Shown piece by piece: positions 22,970 through 33,153 of a stretch of DNA of 64,000 nt (position 1 is the first letter of the stretch; each line of letters begins with the position of its first letter). The notes beneath the pieces were generated by a model. It had not been told where the DNA came from, did no database searches, and worked only from the letters and a program-made list of their open reading frames with translations. The DNA comes from Anodontia alba (lineage: Eukaryota > Mollusca > Bivalvia > Lucinida > Lucinidae), in contig OZ024827.1 of assembly GCA_964016985.1 (NCBI GenBank), positions 75,340,953 to 75,404,952 of the forward strand, read 5' to 3'. Position numbers and translations under genes: made by a program.

Positions 22970-23180
22970 ATCTTCTGGGCTAATTCAGCAGACGGCAGAT
23001 TGAATTCGTTTTTTTTTTTTTTTTTTTTTTCTTTCTTTTCATTACCAAGAAAACAGGATTTGACGTTTCATGCAGTGGAGACAATTTGCATGAAGTGCAA
23101 ATAATGTTCTCTTGGAAGAATGAGAAAAATATTTCAAAATGTCTACTGCTGAAAATTGTACCCAATGTGCTTAGCGTTAA
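22970..23180. repeat. Hairpin repeat (GACATTTCATGCAAATTGTC family)
   Basis: TCTGGGCTAATTCAGCAGAC opens it, followed by a poly(T) tract. Short arms are TTTGACGTTTCATGCA and GACAATTTGCATGAAG. It ends ATGTCTACTGCTGAAAATTG..CCCAATGTGC, the standard right side of this family. Much of one arm is lost. Confidence 0.7.
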
Positions 23181-23914
23181 GGTTTGCACAAACAACTCGC
23201 GCATGAGTCTGTGCATGGCAAAACCTACAGTAAAACTTGTACGAAGTGACGAATCAGCCTGCACACTCTGAGACTGCACATCAGCAGATCTCAGCAGTCT
23301 GATCAGAGCCTTCGCTAATTGTAAGTACCCCCTATGATTACTGGGTGTAACAAAACGACGAGCGAAGACTTGGGTCAGTACGCGCCTGCACATTCTGATA
23401 AGAGCATTCGCTGATCGTATTTACCTTCAGTAGCCGGGCTGTCCAAAGCGGAATAAACAGTGCGACTGCAACAGCACTTTCTGTTCAGACCCATCACTGA
23501 TCGTACAGTATGCAAGAAGCTTGCTTTATCTAGTGGGTCGATGCACAAACTAACCTGAGTCTTTGCTGGTCGCACGTACATTGTAGTATTGTAGGTTTTA
23601 TCCAGTTCAAAGTTCGTATATTGTAAATCGTACTTCAGACATGAGAACTTTGTACAGACGTAATTTTTGTTTGAACTGGAGTTAAACTGCCCAGTCAATA
23701 CTATTCATTGAGCCCGCACACTTTTCAGGGCGGGCTTATTCATAAAATATTACGGCAGAAACTGACAGCTGCCCTTCTTTTCTTTCATGTACTTTGACGA
23801 TAGAACCTACTTTTGGAGTTATGGCCCTTTGAACACCGAAACTATTTTAGTAATTTCTGTAATATTTGTGACTGCTCTGTAACTTGAAAACTGTTTGCAA
23901 TATTTTCTTGAAAC
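23181..23914. other. Unassigned DNA with short internal duplications
   Basis: TGATCAGAGCCTTCGCTAAT (about 23300) and TGATAAGAGCATTCGCTGAT (about 23396), together with CTGCACA(C/T)TCTGA motifs, suggest a degenerate tandem repeat. The minus-strand ORFs 22980-23393 and 23375-23698 have no recognised domains. Confidence 0.4.
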
Positions 23915-24536
23915 TTAACCCTTATCTTGCCTTTCGCGACAATAGTCGCGCTGGGGGGTCTGTCAACTCAAAAGCCGGTCATACTTACAATATACCACAT
24001 GCAACCATTCAGAGCAAGTGTTCTCATACAGGAGTGAACCTACTTTCATACAAACACGCCACTTTTCATTAGATAGTCAGGTGCTGGATTTTACCCACAC
24101 TAAAAAAGACCGAGAATACCAAATTTCAAGCTGCCATTAATTTCAGCACTCACTTCAACAAATTGATCAGGCTTTTCTGGAAAAAAAGCCCATAACACCT
24201 GAATCATTTCCAGTTAGGAAGAAGTAGGAATAACAGTAGAACCTATGTATGTCACTCGTTTCATTCGCAATAGTACACAGTAGACGCTGGGCTCGTGTAA
24301 TTTTTTTTTTTTTTTTTTAAGTGTCTTTAACGGTTCCCGGTTTACACATGACTGTCACGTGACTTTCTAGTCACGTGACCATCCTTTCTCCGGTAAAATG
24401 GCCACCTAGGATCGGCAAATTATACGTGAAAATTTCATGAAAGTCGAGGTAAAATTCAGGGGGTAATGACTTCTCAAGTAGAGGTACCCCCTCTTACAGG
24501 CCTGATTCATTTTATTTCCGGCAAGAGAAGGGTTAA
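23915..24536. mobile_element. TTAA-bounded element, 622 bp (piggyBac-like MITE)
   Basis: The left end TTAACCCTTATCTTGCC matches the inverse of the right end GGCAAGAGAAGGGTTAA at 16 of 17 positions, including the TTAA that would be the target duplication. Inside are the palindrome GCGACAATAGTCGC (about 23937), an 18-19 base T run and two TCACGTGAC sites (about 24355-24378). No transposase. Confidence 0.8.
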
Positions 24537-24639
24537 TTTATTAACTAAGTTATGGTACTTGTTTGATGTAAGTGCAGTGCTTGGGCATGGTGAAATGTCT
24601 GCAGCCCTTTTATTAGATATTTAACTGGTTGAAATATTG

Positions 24640-24797
24640 GGAAAGGGTGCCTCGGTTGTGTAGTCGTAAAGCTGCGCGCCTTGTCACCCAGGGGTCATGA
24701 GTTCGATCCCAGGCTTCTTTCATATGGGACTTTAAACCAAGGTCCACACCTCCATATGAACTAGCTATTAGTGGGACATTAAAAAACTCACTCACTC
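24640..24797 (+). mobile_element. tRNA-derived SINE, family 2 (short)
   Basis: GGGTGCCTCGGTTGTGTAGT carries the A-box-like region and GGTCATGAGTTCGATCCCAG the B box. A short body (GGACTTTAAACCAAGG) and an AAAAAACTCACTCACTCAA tail follow. The minus-strand ORF over it is not a gene. Confidence 0.75.
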
Positions 24798-26146
24798 AAT
24801 TGAATTGTTATTAACTTCTGTGGCCCCTTGTTCGTTACGTGTGTTTTTTGTATGACAGACACCATTTTTGCTTGGGCTGTCTCATTGATTCAATGTCTCC
24901 TTGATAGCAGAAGCGCCCCTTTAAGTAAATTTATATTGACACGTGCGGTTGCTGCACGCGAGTGAGAATTTCCCAGTCTTTTACCACAGTACGTCATTTA
25001 TATTGAGCGCGTGCGGTTGTTGCATGGGAAAAGGCAGTTGCAGGAATTCCAAACATAAATACGTAATTCGTGGATTCGGGGCAGATGTTTGATTCTCTTT
25101 GTGATTTTTGAGTGTTTTGTTTTTTACGGCACATTTAGTAAAAATGACCATGCCCTGCCCACTTGTTGGCCGGACCAAACTAAGCCACAGAATCCGGTAC
25201 TTTTTCATATGGAGCTTTGTTGCGGCCCATGTTACCTGCTCGAACAGTGAATGGGGCTACCGGGGGTTTCTATGGACCAAGGGAACACCCAAATATATTT
25301 CAAGGAACAGGGAAGCATTGGTTAATATTTCAAAAGAACAAGGGAATAAACCTAATTTTTGGGGATCGGAAAGTGGCAATTTGGAAAACTCATCCTTTTC
25401 TATGCATTGGCCATACGCATTCGTTATTGTCCGTCGGCAATCACAGTGTTTCGATGCTTTATTAATATTCAAAAGATGCTGATGAGCGAAAACTGACTCA
25501 AGCAGGACGTGGGAATATTGCAATTTATGCACCGAATTTGCAATATGTTTTGTGTACGTAGATACCAACAATTCCGTATGCTCATGGTGAATGGGAATGC
25601 TTACTATCAAAATTCGTTAATTGCTGTCACATAATGAGTTGAAAAGACTGATTTGATCAGGTCGGCAGTTTGGTCCTATTCAGCCGTGCATGCCGAAAAA
25701 GTACGACTGGCTTTAGCCACGCCCCTTTGGAAACAGCTTTCTCACTTCATCGCGGAAACACCGCGTGGCCTCCGCGGCTGTTTCAATTGCCTGTCATAAT
25801 CGCATCGAATTTTACCTGTTAGAAAGTAATTTTATCAGGCGATTTTTACCACGGGAACGCAGCGGATCCACCGGCCCGGGTGAAACCACCGTGGGATACT
25901 AAAATTTAATCCTTTCCACCCGAATCCACTCCCCACCGGCTTTAACCATCTGACTATCCTTCACCCAAGCATTCGTCCACTTCTAAAGAGTATTTGGTCT
26001 ATTAGACTTATAATTCTTACCTGGCATTCATTTTCTCCTTAACCTGTACCACTCTCTGGGCTAATTCAGCAAATGACAAATTGATGACATTTTCTAGTAA
26101 TTTTGAAAAATCTAAGTGTATTGCGTGGTAATTAGATGGAATATGG
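24798..26146. other. Unassigned intronic DNA with GC-rich right end
   Basis: ACGTGCGGTTGCTGCACGCG (about 24941) and GCGTGCGGTTGTTGCATGGG (about 25009) are related. The ORFs at 25108-25482, 25217-25465 and 25257-25610 (minus) overlap and show no domain. Positions 25880-25938 are GC-rich (CCACCGGCCCGGGTGAAACC). Positions 26038-26095 are a truncated copy of the CTCTGGGCTAATTCAGCA hairpin family. Confidence 0.4.
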
Positions 26147-26446
26147 TAGTTCATAGTTTTGTTTGTGTTAAGGTTTTATGGCCCAGTCAACACAATGGAA
26201 TCATATTGAGCGTGGTCAGTTTACGTTACCACACTTTTTACCGATTAACTAGTATTGTGCAGGGTTCAGATTTAACTTTCTTGACAGCTTGCTAAAATTA
26301 GCAAGTAACATTATATTTTACTGGCTAAACCTTTCAGCCACTTGCTTTTTCATACTTATAAACACTTTTAAATGTGGCTTTAAACCTTTGCACTCCGGGT
26401 AAAAATTTCAGCGGACATTTTAAAATATTTTTCTTATTTTTCCCAC

Positions 26447-27828
26447 AGGGCTTCCGTTAAGCGGACGTACGACGTATATTACGCCCAGAGATTGCCACCA
26501 GACGTCCAAATTGAACTTCAAAGACGTACCGCGGACTTCCGAAATTTCTTTTGTCCGTCCGAAATCGATACCCGAGACGTCCAAAAATTGTCAAAAAGCC
26601 CGCCCACTTTTAATGAGTTGTATGATGTTTGCCCCGCCTACTTACCGGAAATTCGCTACCTGTGTTGACTGAGCTTTAAGGACGTCCCACTTTCCGCTTG
26701 CGGGAGTTTTATTGACAGCCGTGTCAAGCGTCGTGGCACTCTTTTGATGGCTGCGTGATCACTGTGTGTATTTGTCACGCGTGCTGAGTTGATTATCGAT
26801 GTTTGTATAATTAAACTTTCTACAGCGACACCCGAAAATATTCAGTGAAATTATATGAAGTCATTATTATTTTTTAATATTCACGAAATCTTAAATTATT
26901 TATTTTGCTAAGAACGTGTGTCTTCTGAAAACACCTCAAGACTTCCGGGAATTACCGAGTGAAATTCTATAAATAAATAAATAACATTTATGCACAGAAC
27001 GCAAATTGAAATCTGTTCGAATTTAGAAGCTTATGTTTGTCTTGACAACAAATGCAATTTTTCAAATGAAAAAAAAAAACAACCCATATTTTTCGTCTCG
27101 GACCCATCAATACCATTGATGGGTCCGAGTTTTCGTCAAAATTTTCGGAAAACCTGTTTCTATATGCGTAGACATGTTCCGGTTGCGCTGTTCACCAGCC
27201 CAGAAAAGACGCAAAGTAAGTCTAAATATAGGCGATTTGCGATGGTTTTGCTTGCTTTTCTCTGCGAACAAATATTTTGCTTTTGGTATTTCATCGAGAG
27301 CTGCCTTTTATTTGTTTGTTGTTGCACGAGTCGGCGCGTTTTCCCGCATTTTTTGTGAAGTAAGCAACTCTTTCGCTGGTGTTGACCAGCTTCAATCCGA
27401 ACAAATATTTCATTAAATACATTTCTGCAAAATAATTTCAGCATAGTTTATTTTTAAGAAAACATGTTTTGGGTGTTTTCTCTCATGTATTTTCTTTTTT
27501 CTTTCTCTGGGCTTTGAAACGAATGCGAAGTTGAACCAATGTTGATGTTTTCTCTAAGGTCCGACATACAATACAAGTACAGGTTTTCCAAAAAGGTGCG
27601 ATCGAATTTTAATAAGGGATAAGGACATTTTTAAAACGCATCTAAGAAAAGTGTATATCATGATGATTCTGTGTGACACTGAAATAAGAACCCATGTTCT
27701 ACTAAAGAAAGGGCAAACTGCCGCAGCACGGAAAAAAGTGGGACTTCCTAGATTTTCCTGTAGGACTTCCAAATTTGAGGGGTTGGAGGTCTGGGACTTC
27801 CTGAGTGTGAAAGTTAATGGAAGCCCTG
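26447..27828. mobile_element. 1.38 kb hAT-like element nested in the hairpin
   Basis: The left end CAGGGCTTCCGTTAA matches the inverse of the right end TTAATGGAAGCCCTG at 14 of 15 positions. TTTCCCA is duplicated on both sides (26440-26446 and 27829-27835). The interior shares a long diverged segment with 34900-35830 (ACTTCCGG.., TCTATAAATAAATAA.., GGACTTTGAAACGAATGC.., ACCGAATTTTAATAAG..). ORFs at 26990-27444 are in this shared segment, run in several frames and have no recognised transposase motif. Confidence 0.8.
27097..27129. repeat. Perfect 15-bp-arm palindrome, copy 2
   Basis: CTCGGACCCATCAAT pairs with ATTGATGGGTCCGAG across a 3-base loop. Arms are the same as in the palindrome at 5430-5463. 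Confidence 0.9.
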
Positions 27829-28383
27829 TTTCCCAGAAAACAGGTTTTGACATTACATGCAAATTGTCTCCTATGGAGACAATTTGCATGTAATGTCAAA
27901 ACCTGTTTTCTGGGAAAAATAAAAAAAATATAGTCATTGCTTTTGGAAAAGAAATTGCAAAACTTTAGCAACAGTGCCTCAGGTTCCACAGTTAAAGTGA
28001 ATCTTTCCAACTTGCTAGAATTAGCAAGTGATAGAAATTGCAGCTTGCTTTTTGAGGAAATTAACTAGCATTTAGCAAGTTAGCAAGTGCTAAAATTGAT
28101 CCCTGTTGTGCATACTCTTTTGCCAGAAACTGACAATTGCCCTTCTTGAATCAGCGGAAGGGGGTGACTGTACAAAATATTTCACAATCAGTCTCCATGA
28201 AAGAATGTTGACAACCCAGCAGGAGTCTAACCTGCAACCTCCTGATCACCAGTTGGATGTGCATGCAACAGAACCAGTGAGGCTGGCCTAGTTCACAGTT
28301 GCTATCCAAGCTTTTGTAAAAGCTAATCTCGTAAGGAGCTCTCCATGTCTCCAAATAAGGCTTTTTTTTCAATGAAAAGTACT

Positions 28384-28627
28384 GGGCCCAGTTGTTCAAA
28401 GCTAACGATGTTGTTAGTTAACGATTCGTTAAAATTTACATCGAGTCATACGCAAATACGCTGAAATTTTTTGCTGAAAAAATGTGAGTAGCTTTTGCAG
28501 TGCAAAAGCTACTCACATTTTTTCAGCAAAAAGTATCAGAATATTGTGTATTGAATCCGCTAAAACAGTTAACGAAATTACCCTTAACGAGCTCGTTAAG
28601 CTAACAAGGCTTTGAACAACAGAGCCC
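28384..28627. mobile_element. MITE with GGGCYCWGTTGTTCAAAGC ends
   Basis: The left end GGGCCCAGTTGTTCAAAGCT is matched in inverse by GCTTTGAACAACAGAGCCC-like sequence at the right. At the centre is a perfect palindrome, AAAATGTGAGTAGCTTTTGC and its inverse (about 28478-28525). TTAACGA motifs sit near both ends. No obvious target duplication. Confidence 0.75.
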
Positions 28628-28836
28628 TGATGTTTTTCTTATTTCTCCATGAAAACATATTATGGGTACTCATAAGCAGTGCCTTGTCAGTGACATGTTT
28701 TTATAATGAGATAATGTATAGGTACCTCTCTTAGCTAAAATCATGGCTCCAGATAAGAGAGGCTAAAATCATGGCTCCAGATAAGAGAGGCTATTTGATG
28801 TTTTGGAAATCAGCATTGAAAATAAAGTTGGAAGGA
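28628..28836. repeat. Degenerate pieces of the CATAGCT MITE family
   Basis: TTTCTTATTTCTCCATGAAA..ATTATGGGTACTCATAAGCA is a left-arm fragment. AAAATCATGGCTCCAGATAA then GAGAGG occurs twice in tandem (28738-28793). Confidence 0.6.
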
Positions 28837-29035
28837 TTAACCCTAGTCCTGCTGAACCCAGATATACCCTGACTTTGCAAACATTGTAGATCCAGATCAG
28901 TTGGCTTCTGATCTGGATCTGCACTGTTTGTCATTAAGTGTGTTAATTTGTACATTTTTGTATCAACAACCTGGATCAAGTAATATGATTGGGTGAAAAT
29001 CAGGAGTGGGCATTGTGTCTTAAATTATTCAAAAA
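28837..29035. mobile_element. TTAA hairpin MITE (TTAACCCTNGTCCTGCTGAA family), right end degenerate
   Basis: Left end TTAACCCTAGTCCTGCTGAA. The diagnostic core GTAGATCCAGATCAGTTGGC is followed by its inverse GATCTGGATCTGCACTG. The right side decays at CTTAAATTATTCAAAAATAC, where other copies end in TTCAGCATGACAAGGGTTAA. Confidence 0.8.
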
Positions 29036-29420
29036 TACATATTGCAGTTTCAGATTTCAGCATAGAAATCAAATACAGGGGCAAGAAATCCCTTGACTTT
29101 TACATGTATGTTGGGTAGGAAAGTTTTGTATTCGACCTGATTACTACACTGTTTGCTTATGTTTTTCTAAATTACTGGGAACATTCAGTTGTAAAATATG
29201 TATCTACCTATTAAGGGTACATTTAAAAAAATCAGAAAAGGACGTATTTGACGATGATTATGTGATTTTTTTTTTTTGTCTGATTTTCTTTATAAAGGCA
29301 TATGTTATGGGTACTCATTTGAATTGCATCAACAAGACATATGCCTTTACAAAGAAGTAGACAAAAAGTACACTGGCTGTAATCTGAAGACTAAGGAATC
29401 GCTTGACTGTGTGCTTATAG

Positions 29421-29732
29421 AAGCCTCGGTGGCTCACTTGGATGCGCCGTCCGTCTGGAGACCAGGAGGTCGCGGGTTCACCCCCCGCCGAGGTCGGCAA
29501 CATTCTTTCGTGGAGATTGATCATGAAATATTTTCTACCGTCATTCTGTCCCTTCCGCTGATTCATGAAGGGTAGTTGTCAGTTTCTGGCGAAAGAATGT
29601 GCACAATACTGGTTAACCACTTAGAGGACTAAGCCTGCCCAGTAAACGTGCGGTTGGGTAAACTGACCACGCTCGACATCTCGACATGACCCTATTGGGT
29701 TGACTGGGCCGTAAAACCTCAACACAAACAAA
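29421..29732 (+). mobile_element. SINE family 1, best-preserved copy
   Basis: Begins AAGCCTCGGTGGCTCACTTGG (A-box region), B box GGTCGCGGGTTCACCCCC, complete body, and tail AACCTCAACACAAACAAA. It is flanked by GACTGTGTGCTTATAG (29405-29420) and GACTGTGCTTATAG (29733-29746), a near-identical target duplication typical of LINE-mobilised SINEs. The ORFs 29276-29575 and 29315-29566 are translations of the SINE. Confidence 0.9.
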
Positions 29733-29746
29733 GACTGTGCTTATAG

Positions 29747-30089
29747 GGGTATGTTTGGTAATTAGGTCCAATACGGTAGATTATTTTCAAAGTAATTTAC
29801 TAATTTAGTTTGGTTGTTGATACCTGTTTTACAAACACAATGACCTTTCTTTGTGTATTAGTAAATTTGTATTTCTTTGAGCAGACTGGGATAGACATTT
29901 CAGCATACTATTTCAGTGAAGGGAGTAAAATACTCATTCAGGCGAAGATATTATAAGTGTTATGCTGACTTCAGATCCTATATATTTAAACTAAAATACT
30001 ATTTGAATTGTATCTCAGGAAATGACGTGTAAGCTTTAAGCATACTGTCTGATCCTGACGCATTATATGTTGTGAAATTGTTATCTGTG
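29747..30089. other. Unassigned intronic DNA
   Basis: AT-rich sequence without detectable repeat partners in this window and without a credible ORF. Confidence 0.4.
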
Positions 30090-30095
30090 TAATTT

Positions 30096-30244
30096 CATAG
30101 CTACAGATAAGAGGGGGTATCCACATAATATTTTTCTTATTTCTCCACGAAAACATATGTTGTGGGTACTCATTAGAAGCGCCTCGCCGATAAGGAAGAT
30201 ATCAGCAGTTTTTGGATGAAAAAAACGCCTTATCTGTTGCTATG
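30096..30244. mobile_element. MITE (CATAGCTACAGATAAG family) with a 6 bp target duplication
   Basis: Ends CATAGCTACAGATAAG and CTTATCTGTTGCTATG. TAATTT stands on both sides (30090-30095 and 30245-30250). Most of the right half of the central palindrome is deleted: GCGCCTCGCC goes straight to GATAAGGAAGATATCAG. Confidence 0.85.
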
Positions 30245-30704
30245 TAATTTGAAAGAATAAAATATTGCTTAAACCAAACTAAAAAAATTATATTGCCAAA
30301 TACTTACCTGTAGCACTGAGCGTTATCATGACTTCAAGGAAGCATAATTTGTGTGATAAGACTATCTTTAATCTATACTAGGAATATCATTTTGGGGAAA
30401 ACCCAATCGTTACCATATTAAAATAGCAAATTTCCTGGTAAGTCTACACACTTCTGCTTTTCCTGGCAGTGATATATATATATTTCACTGATTCCTCTGC
30501 AAAAAACATATGTTGCAAATAAATTGTATGTTTTTGTGAAGAAACAAGTAACCTGTGCGTCAAAGGGAGAGCCTTATCTGGAGCTCTGAAAATTGCTTTG
30601 AATTATGGCCAGCAATTTTGTGAAATGAAGATGTATTGTGTCTTCATTATTTATTTGTGGGAAAACATTGGTTTGCATGTTGGGCCCAAAAAACTTAGTA
30701 AATC
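30245..30704. other. Unassigned intronic DNA
   Basis: No gene. ATATATATATTTCACTGATT..TGCAAAAAACATATGTTGCA (30476-30515) and a following GTTTTTGTGAAGAAACAAG are a very diverged piece of the CATAGCT MITE palindrome. Confidence 0.4.
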
Positions 30705-30950
30705 TTAACCCTTAAAATGCCAAGAAAATCTGCATCTGAAAAAGTCGTCTGTTTATGTTGTCTGCTGAATATTCTTGCAAACTTTTCAAACCTATTTTTG
30801 CATACAGGCAAACAGTGTGGACCCAGATCAGACTGCTCCTAGAGGAGCTGTCTGATATGGGTCCACACTGTTTGCAAAAAATGACTTATAAAATCATGAG
30901 CAGATGATAAAGCAGACGACAATAGTTGCGATTGGCATTTTAAGGGTTAA
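30705..30950. mobile_element. TTAA hairpin MITE (TTAACCCTTAAAATGCCAA family)
   Basis: The two ends are perfect 19-base inverse copies, TTAACCCTTAAAATGCCAA, including TTAA. The core hairpin is GTGTGGACCCAGATCAGACTG against its inverse with TCTGATATGGGTCCACAC. TTAA at both ends fits the piggyBac superfamily; no transposase. Confidence 0.9.
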
Positions 30951-31292
30951 AGTGCCAATCAACATCTGCTGGGCAGATGATTCAAATGTTGGCTTTCAGT
31001 TGGGTAAGGCCTGCTATCCTTGTAGCAGGTAAGGGTAGAGGGAGATTTTTTTTCTTCTGTTTCTTCACTCTAATTCTTGTCCCTGTTTCTTCCCTGTCCC
31101 TTTGTTTCATCTCTACTATCTCTTCTATTTCTTTTCTCCCTTTCTCTGGGCGGTGACACAAAATGACTCAAGGGTTGATGTGTTGTTAAACCCCAAAGCA
31201 CATGATAGATCTAGACATTTCTCAGAAAAAAAAAAAAAAAAAAAAAAATAGAATGTCGTCTGCTACAAATTTTGCTCAAGGCACATTTAGGG
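30951..31292. other. Unassigned intronic DNA with pyrimidine-rich tract
   Basis: 31045-31150 is rich in TTTCTTC/CTGTTTCTTCC. A run of about 22 A (31226-31248) follows, next to GAATGTCGTCTGCTACAAAT, a fragment of the TTAACCCTTAAA family. Confidence 0.5.
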
Positions 31293-31464
31293 TTAACCCT
31301 TGTCCTGCTGGGCCTGGATATGCCCTGCCTTTGTAAACTGTAGAGAAGCCAACTGATCTGGATCTGCAGTGTTTGCCATTCAGTTTGTGAATTTATAGCA
31401 ACAGTTTGGATCAAATGATCTGATTGGCTGAAAATTTTAATTAATTCAGCATGACAAGGGTTAA
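31293..31464. mobile_element. TTAA hairpin MITE (TTAACCCTTGTCCTGCTGAA family)
   Basis: Left TTAACCCTTGTCCTGCTGGG; right TTCAGCATGACAAGGGTTAA. One arm of the central hairpin is deleted (TAGAGAAGCCAACTGATCTG remains). Confidence 0.85.
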
Positions 31465-31583
31465 TGAGGAATATTGGGTGATAATTCTGGAATAATTTTT
31501 CTTATTTTTCCATAAAACATGTTGTGGGTAATCATTTGAAGCACTTTGCTAAGGCGCTTCTAATGGGTACCCACAACATTATG

Positions 31584-31803
31584 TACCGTATTTACCCTAA
31601 GTATTCGGACACCTCAACTCCTTACCATATATGCTCTAAAATTTGAACCAATACAATTCACTACCCGATGTTGTGTCTAAAAATTGTTGGATGAGTGGCA
31701 AACAGTGTAGACCCAGATGAGATGCCGCGTTCTGCAGCATCTCATCTGGGTCTATACTGTTTGCTCAGGCCTGTCTGTCCGAATACATATGGTAAATACG
31801 GTA
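31584..31803. mobile_element. MITE with TACCGTATTTACC ends
   Basis: TACCGTATTTACCCTAAGTA at the left is matched by TACCGTATTTACCATATGTA in inverse at the right. The similarity continues to TTCGGACA, 26 of 28 bases in all. The centre is a palindrome, GTGTAGACCCAGATGAGATG with its inverse. It sits next to a fragment of the CATAGCT MITE right arm (31495-31580). Confidence 0.85.
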
Positions 31804-31885
31804 TTTATAGAGAAATTGAGAATATTATCTAAGATTAATCATCAAATGCTTCTCCCTAACAAGTCCTCTGGAACCTAATTTTTGT

Positions 31886-32079
31886 CATATAGCAAGAGAT
31901 AAGGCACTTTTTTCATCCGAAAACTGCTGATATCTTTCTTATTTCTCGATAAAAACATATGTTGTGGGTACTCATTAAAAGCGCCTCGCTGAGGTGCTTC
32001 TAATGAGTACCCACAACATATGTTTTCGTCGAGAAATAAGAAAAATATTATGTGGATACCCCTCTTATCTGTAGCTATG
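31886..32079. mobile_element. Hairpin MITE (CATAGCTACAGATAAG family), opposite orientation
   Basis: CATATAGCAAGAGATAAGGC at the left and CTTATCTGTAGCTATG at the right. The near-perfect central palindrome spans about 31935-32050 (CATATGTTGTGGGTACTCATT and inverse). Confidence 0.85.
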
Positions 32080-32929
32080 TACAGTCAGTTTACCCTCTTC
32101 CTTGAAACCATCGAAAAAGTTTATATTAAAATGTAAACATTGTATTTTCAACCAAAACTTGTGGTAGTTTTCTTCCTACTCCACAAACACATATATTCTA
32201 GGAACTCATTAAAGGTGCCTGTGTTTGTACAGAAAATATATGTATTCGCCATTTATGGCCTAAATTGTATCACCTAGGCCGCCCCCACCCCTGCCCGCCA
32301 CAGAATGTGTAGAGTTCATTCAGGGAAATGTCAGGGATATTGGAAATGTATTTTTTTTTCAAGGTCAGGGAATTCGTTGATGTGTCCGGGAAAAATGAAA
32401 TTTTGCAAAAATGTCATGGAATTTTACATTTCTGCCTGATGAAGGTATGATGTTTGGCCCCAGTGTGTTTTTCCTGCTAAATTCATAAAATTTCTGGCTC
32501 AGATATTCAGGGTAATTTGAATTTATGTCCGGGAAATGTCAGGGAATTTTGATTACTTGTAAATGTATGAACCCTGAAATTTGTCCATCCTTACGTCTTG
32601 GTCCTTGCTGGGGGGTGGGTGGGGGATCTAATATGCACTGCTTATTGACACTTCTTGTTTATGGCTGCATCTTCTGGAGACACACCATATGTAGGTCCCT
32701 CTGACCTATATTTTGCCTAGATGTGTAAAGAAAAAAAAATATCTCTACTGCAAATAGCCTAATACCCTGTACTGTTTGGCATTTTTTTTCCTTTGAAAAA
32801 TAGGAAAGGTATTTTAAAACTGGCAAGTTAAAGGTTAACTCTAAACTAGTTCTAGAGTTCTTTATACTGCCATTGTACCCCAGACATGACCGGGATTGCT
32901 GTTTGTTCTGGACTGAATTGTTGATATTG
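32080..32929. other. Unassigned intronic DNA
   Basis: Includes several GTCAGGGAATTTTG / GTCCGGGAAA repeats (32325-32570), a degenerate short-period array, and a piece related to 20520-20570 and the 78 bp repeat (CTTGGTCCTTGCTGGGGGGT.., ATTGACACTTCTTG). ORFs here show no domains. Confidence 0.4.
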
Positions 32930-33153
32930 ATGTTTTTACCCATAAAACGCCAAGCAAAATTTGCATCAGACAACATTCTTATTTCTTTTTATCTTTTAGA
33001 GAAATTAAGTCTTGACATTTCATGTGAATTGTCTGCTTGGCAGATGATTCACATGAAATGTCAAGACTTACTTTCTTTTTCAAAACAAAAAATAATAAAA
33101 ACAAGAAAATTCAAAATGCCTGCTGCAGTTGTGATTGGCGCTTTGAGGGTTAA
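32930..33153. mobile_element. Hairpin MITE (TTAACCCTTAAA family)
   Basis: AACGCCAAGCAAAATTTGCA opens it. The central palindrome is GTCTTGACATTTCATGTGAA and its inverse (about 33008-33068). Right end GTTGTGATTGGCGCTTTGAG then GGTTAA. The left TTAA is mutated (TTTACCC). Confidence 0.8.

Larger units (their letters stand above)
26380..27980. repeat. Hairpin repeat (GACATTWCATGCAAATTGTC family) split by insertion
   Basis: The left piece 26380-26446 ends ATATTTTTCTTATTTTTCCCA. The right piece starts at 27829 with TTTCCCAGAAAACAGGTTTT, followed by a perfect hairpin: ACATTACATGCAAATTGTCT and its inverse around 27850-27905. Other family copies read straight through TTTTTCCCAGAAAACAGG, which proves the split. 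Confidence 0.8.
26260..28105. mobile_element. 1.85 kb element inside the SINE, CAGGG...CCCTG ends
   Basis: It starts CAGGGTTCAGATTTAAC; reverse-complemented, it ends CAGGGATCAATTTTAGC (13 of 17 match). Inside both ends come repeated TTAGCAAGT motifs. TTGTG is duplicated at 26255-26259 and 28106-28110. CAGGG termini recall hAT elements, but hAT duplications are normally 8 bp, so the class is uncertain. It carries a further nested element. Confidence 0.7.
26159..28288 (-). mobile_element. SINE family 1, minus strand, split by a nested insertion
   Basis: The SINE 3' part is at 26159-26259 (GGTTTTATGGCCCAGTCAAC..ATTAACTAGTATTGTG). The 5' part resumes at 28106-28288 (TTGTGCATACTCTTTTGCCA..GGATGTGCATGCAACAG..GGCTGG). 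The SINE's own target duplication is visible outside both parts: TAGTTCATAGTT (26147-26158) and TAGTTCACAGTT (28289-28300), 11 of 12 identical. This shows the two halves were one insertion. Confidence 0.85.

Noticed and set aside
25108..25610. Three overlapping ORFs of 82-124 residues
   Set aside because: Overlapping on both strands, no domain, no splice support. A decayed TE gene is possible but cannot be supported.
21551..25938. A single 4.4 kb insertion splitting the 78 bp tandem repeat
   Set aside because: GC-rich segments at both ends look vaguely inverse (ACCGGTGGGG / CCCCACCGG), but no exact termini or target duplication were found and the half MITE at 21479 does not resume at the right side.
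26990..27444. ORFs of 80-122 residues as a possible hAT transposase
   Set aside because: No dimerisation-domain or DDE-type motifs visible, frames conflict, and the diverged homologue at 35.2-35.6 kb does not preserve any of them.
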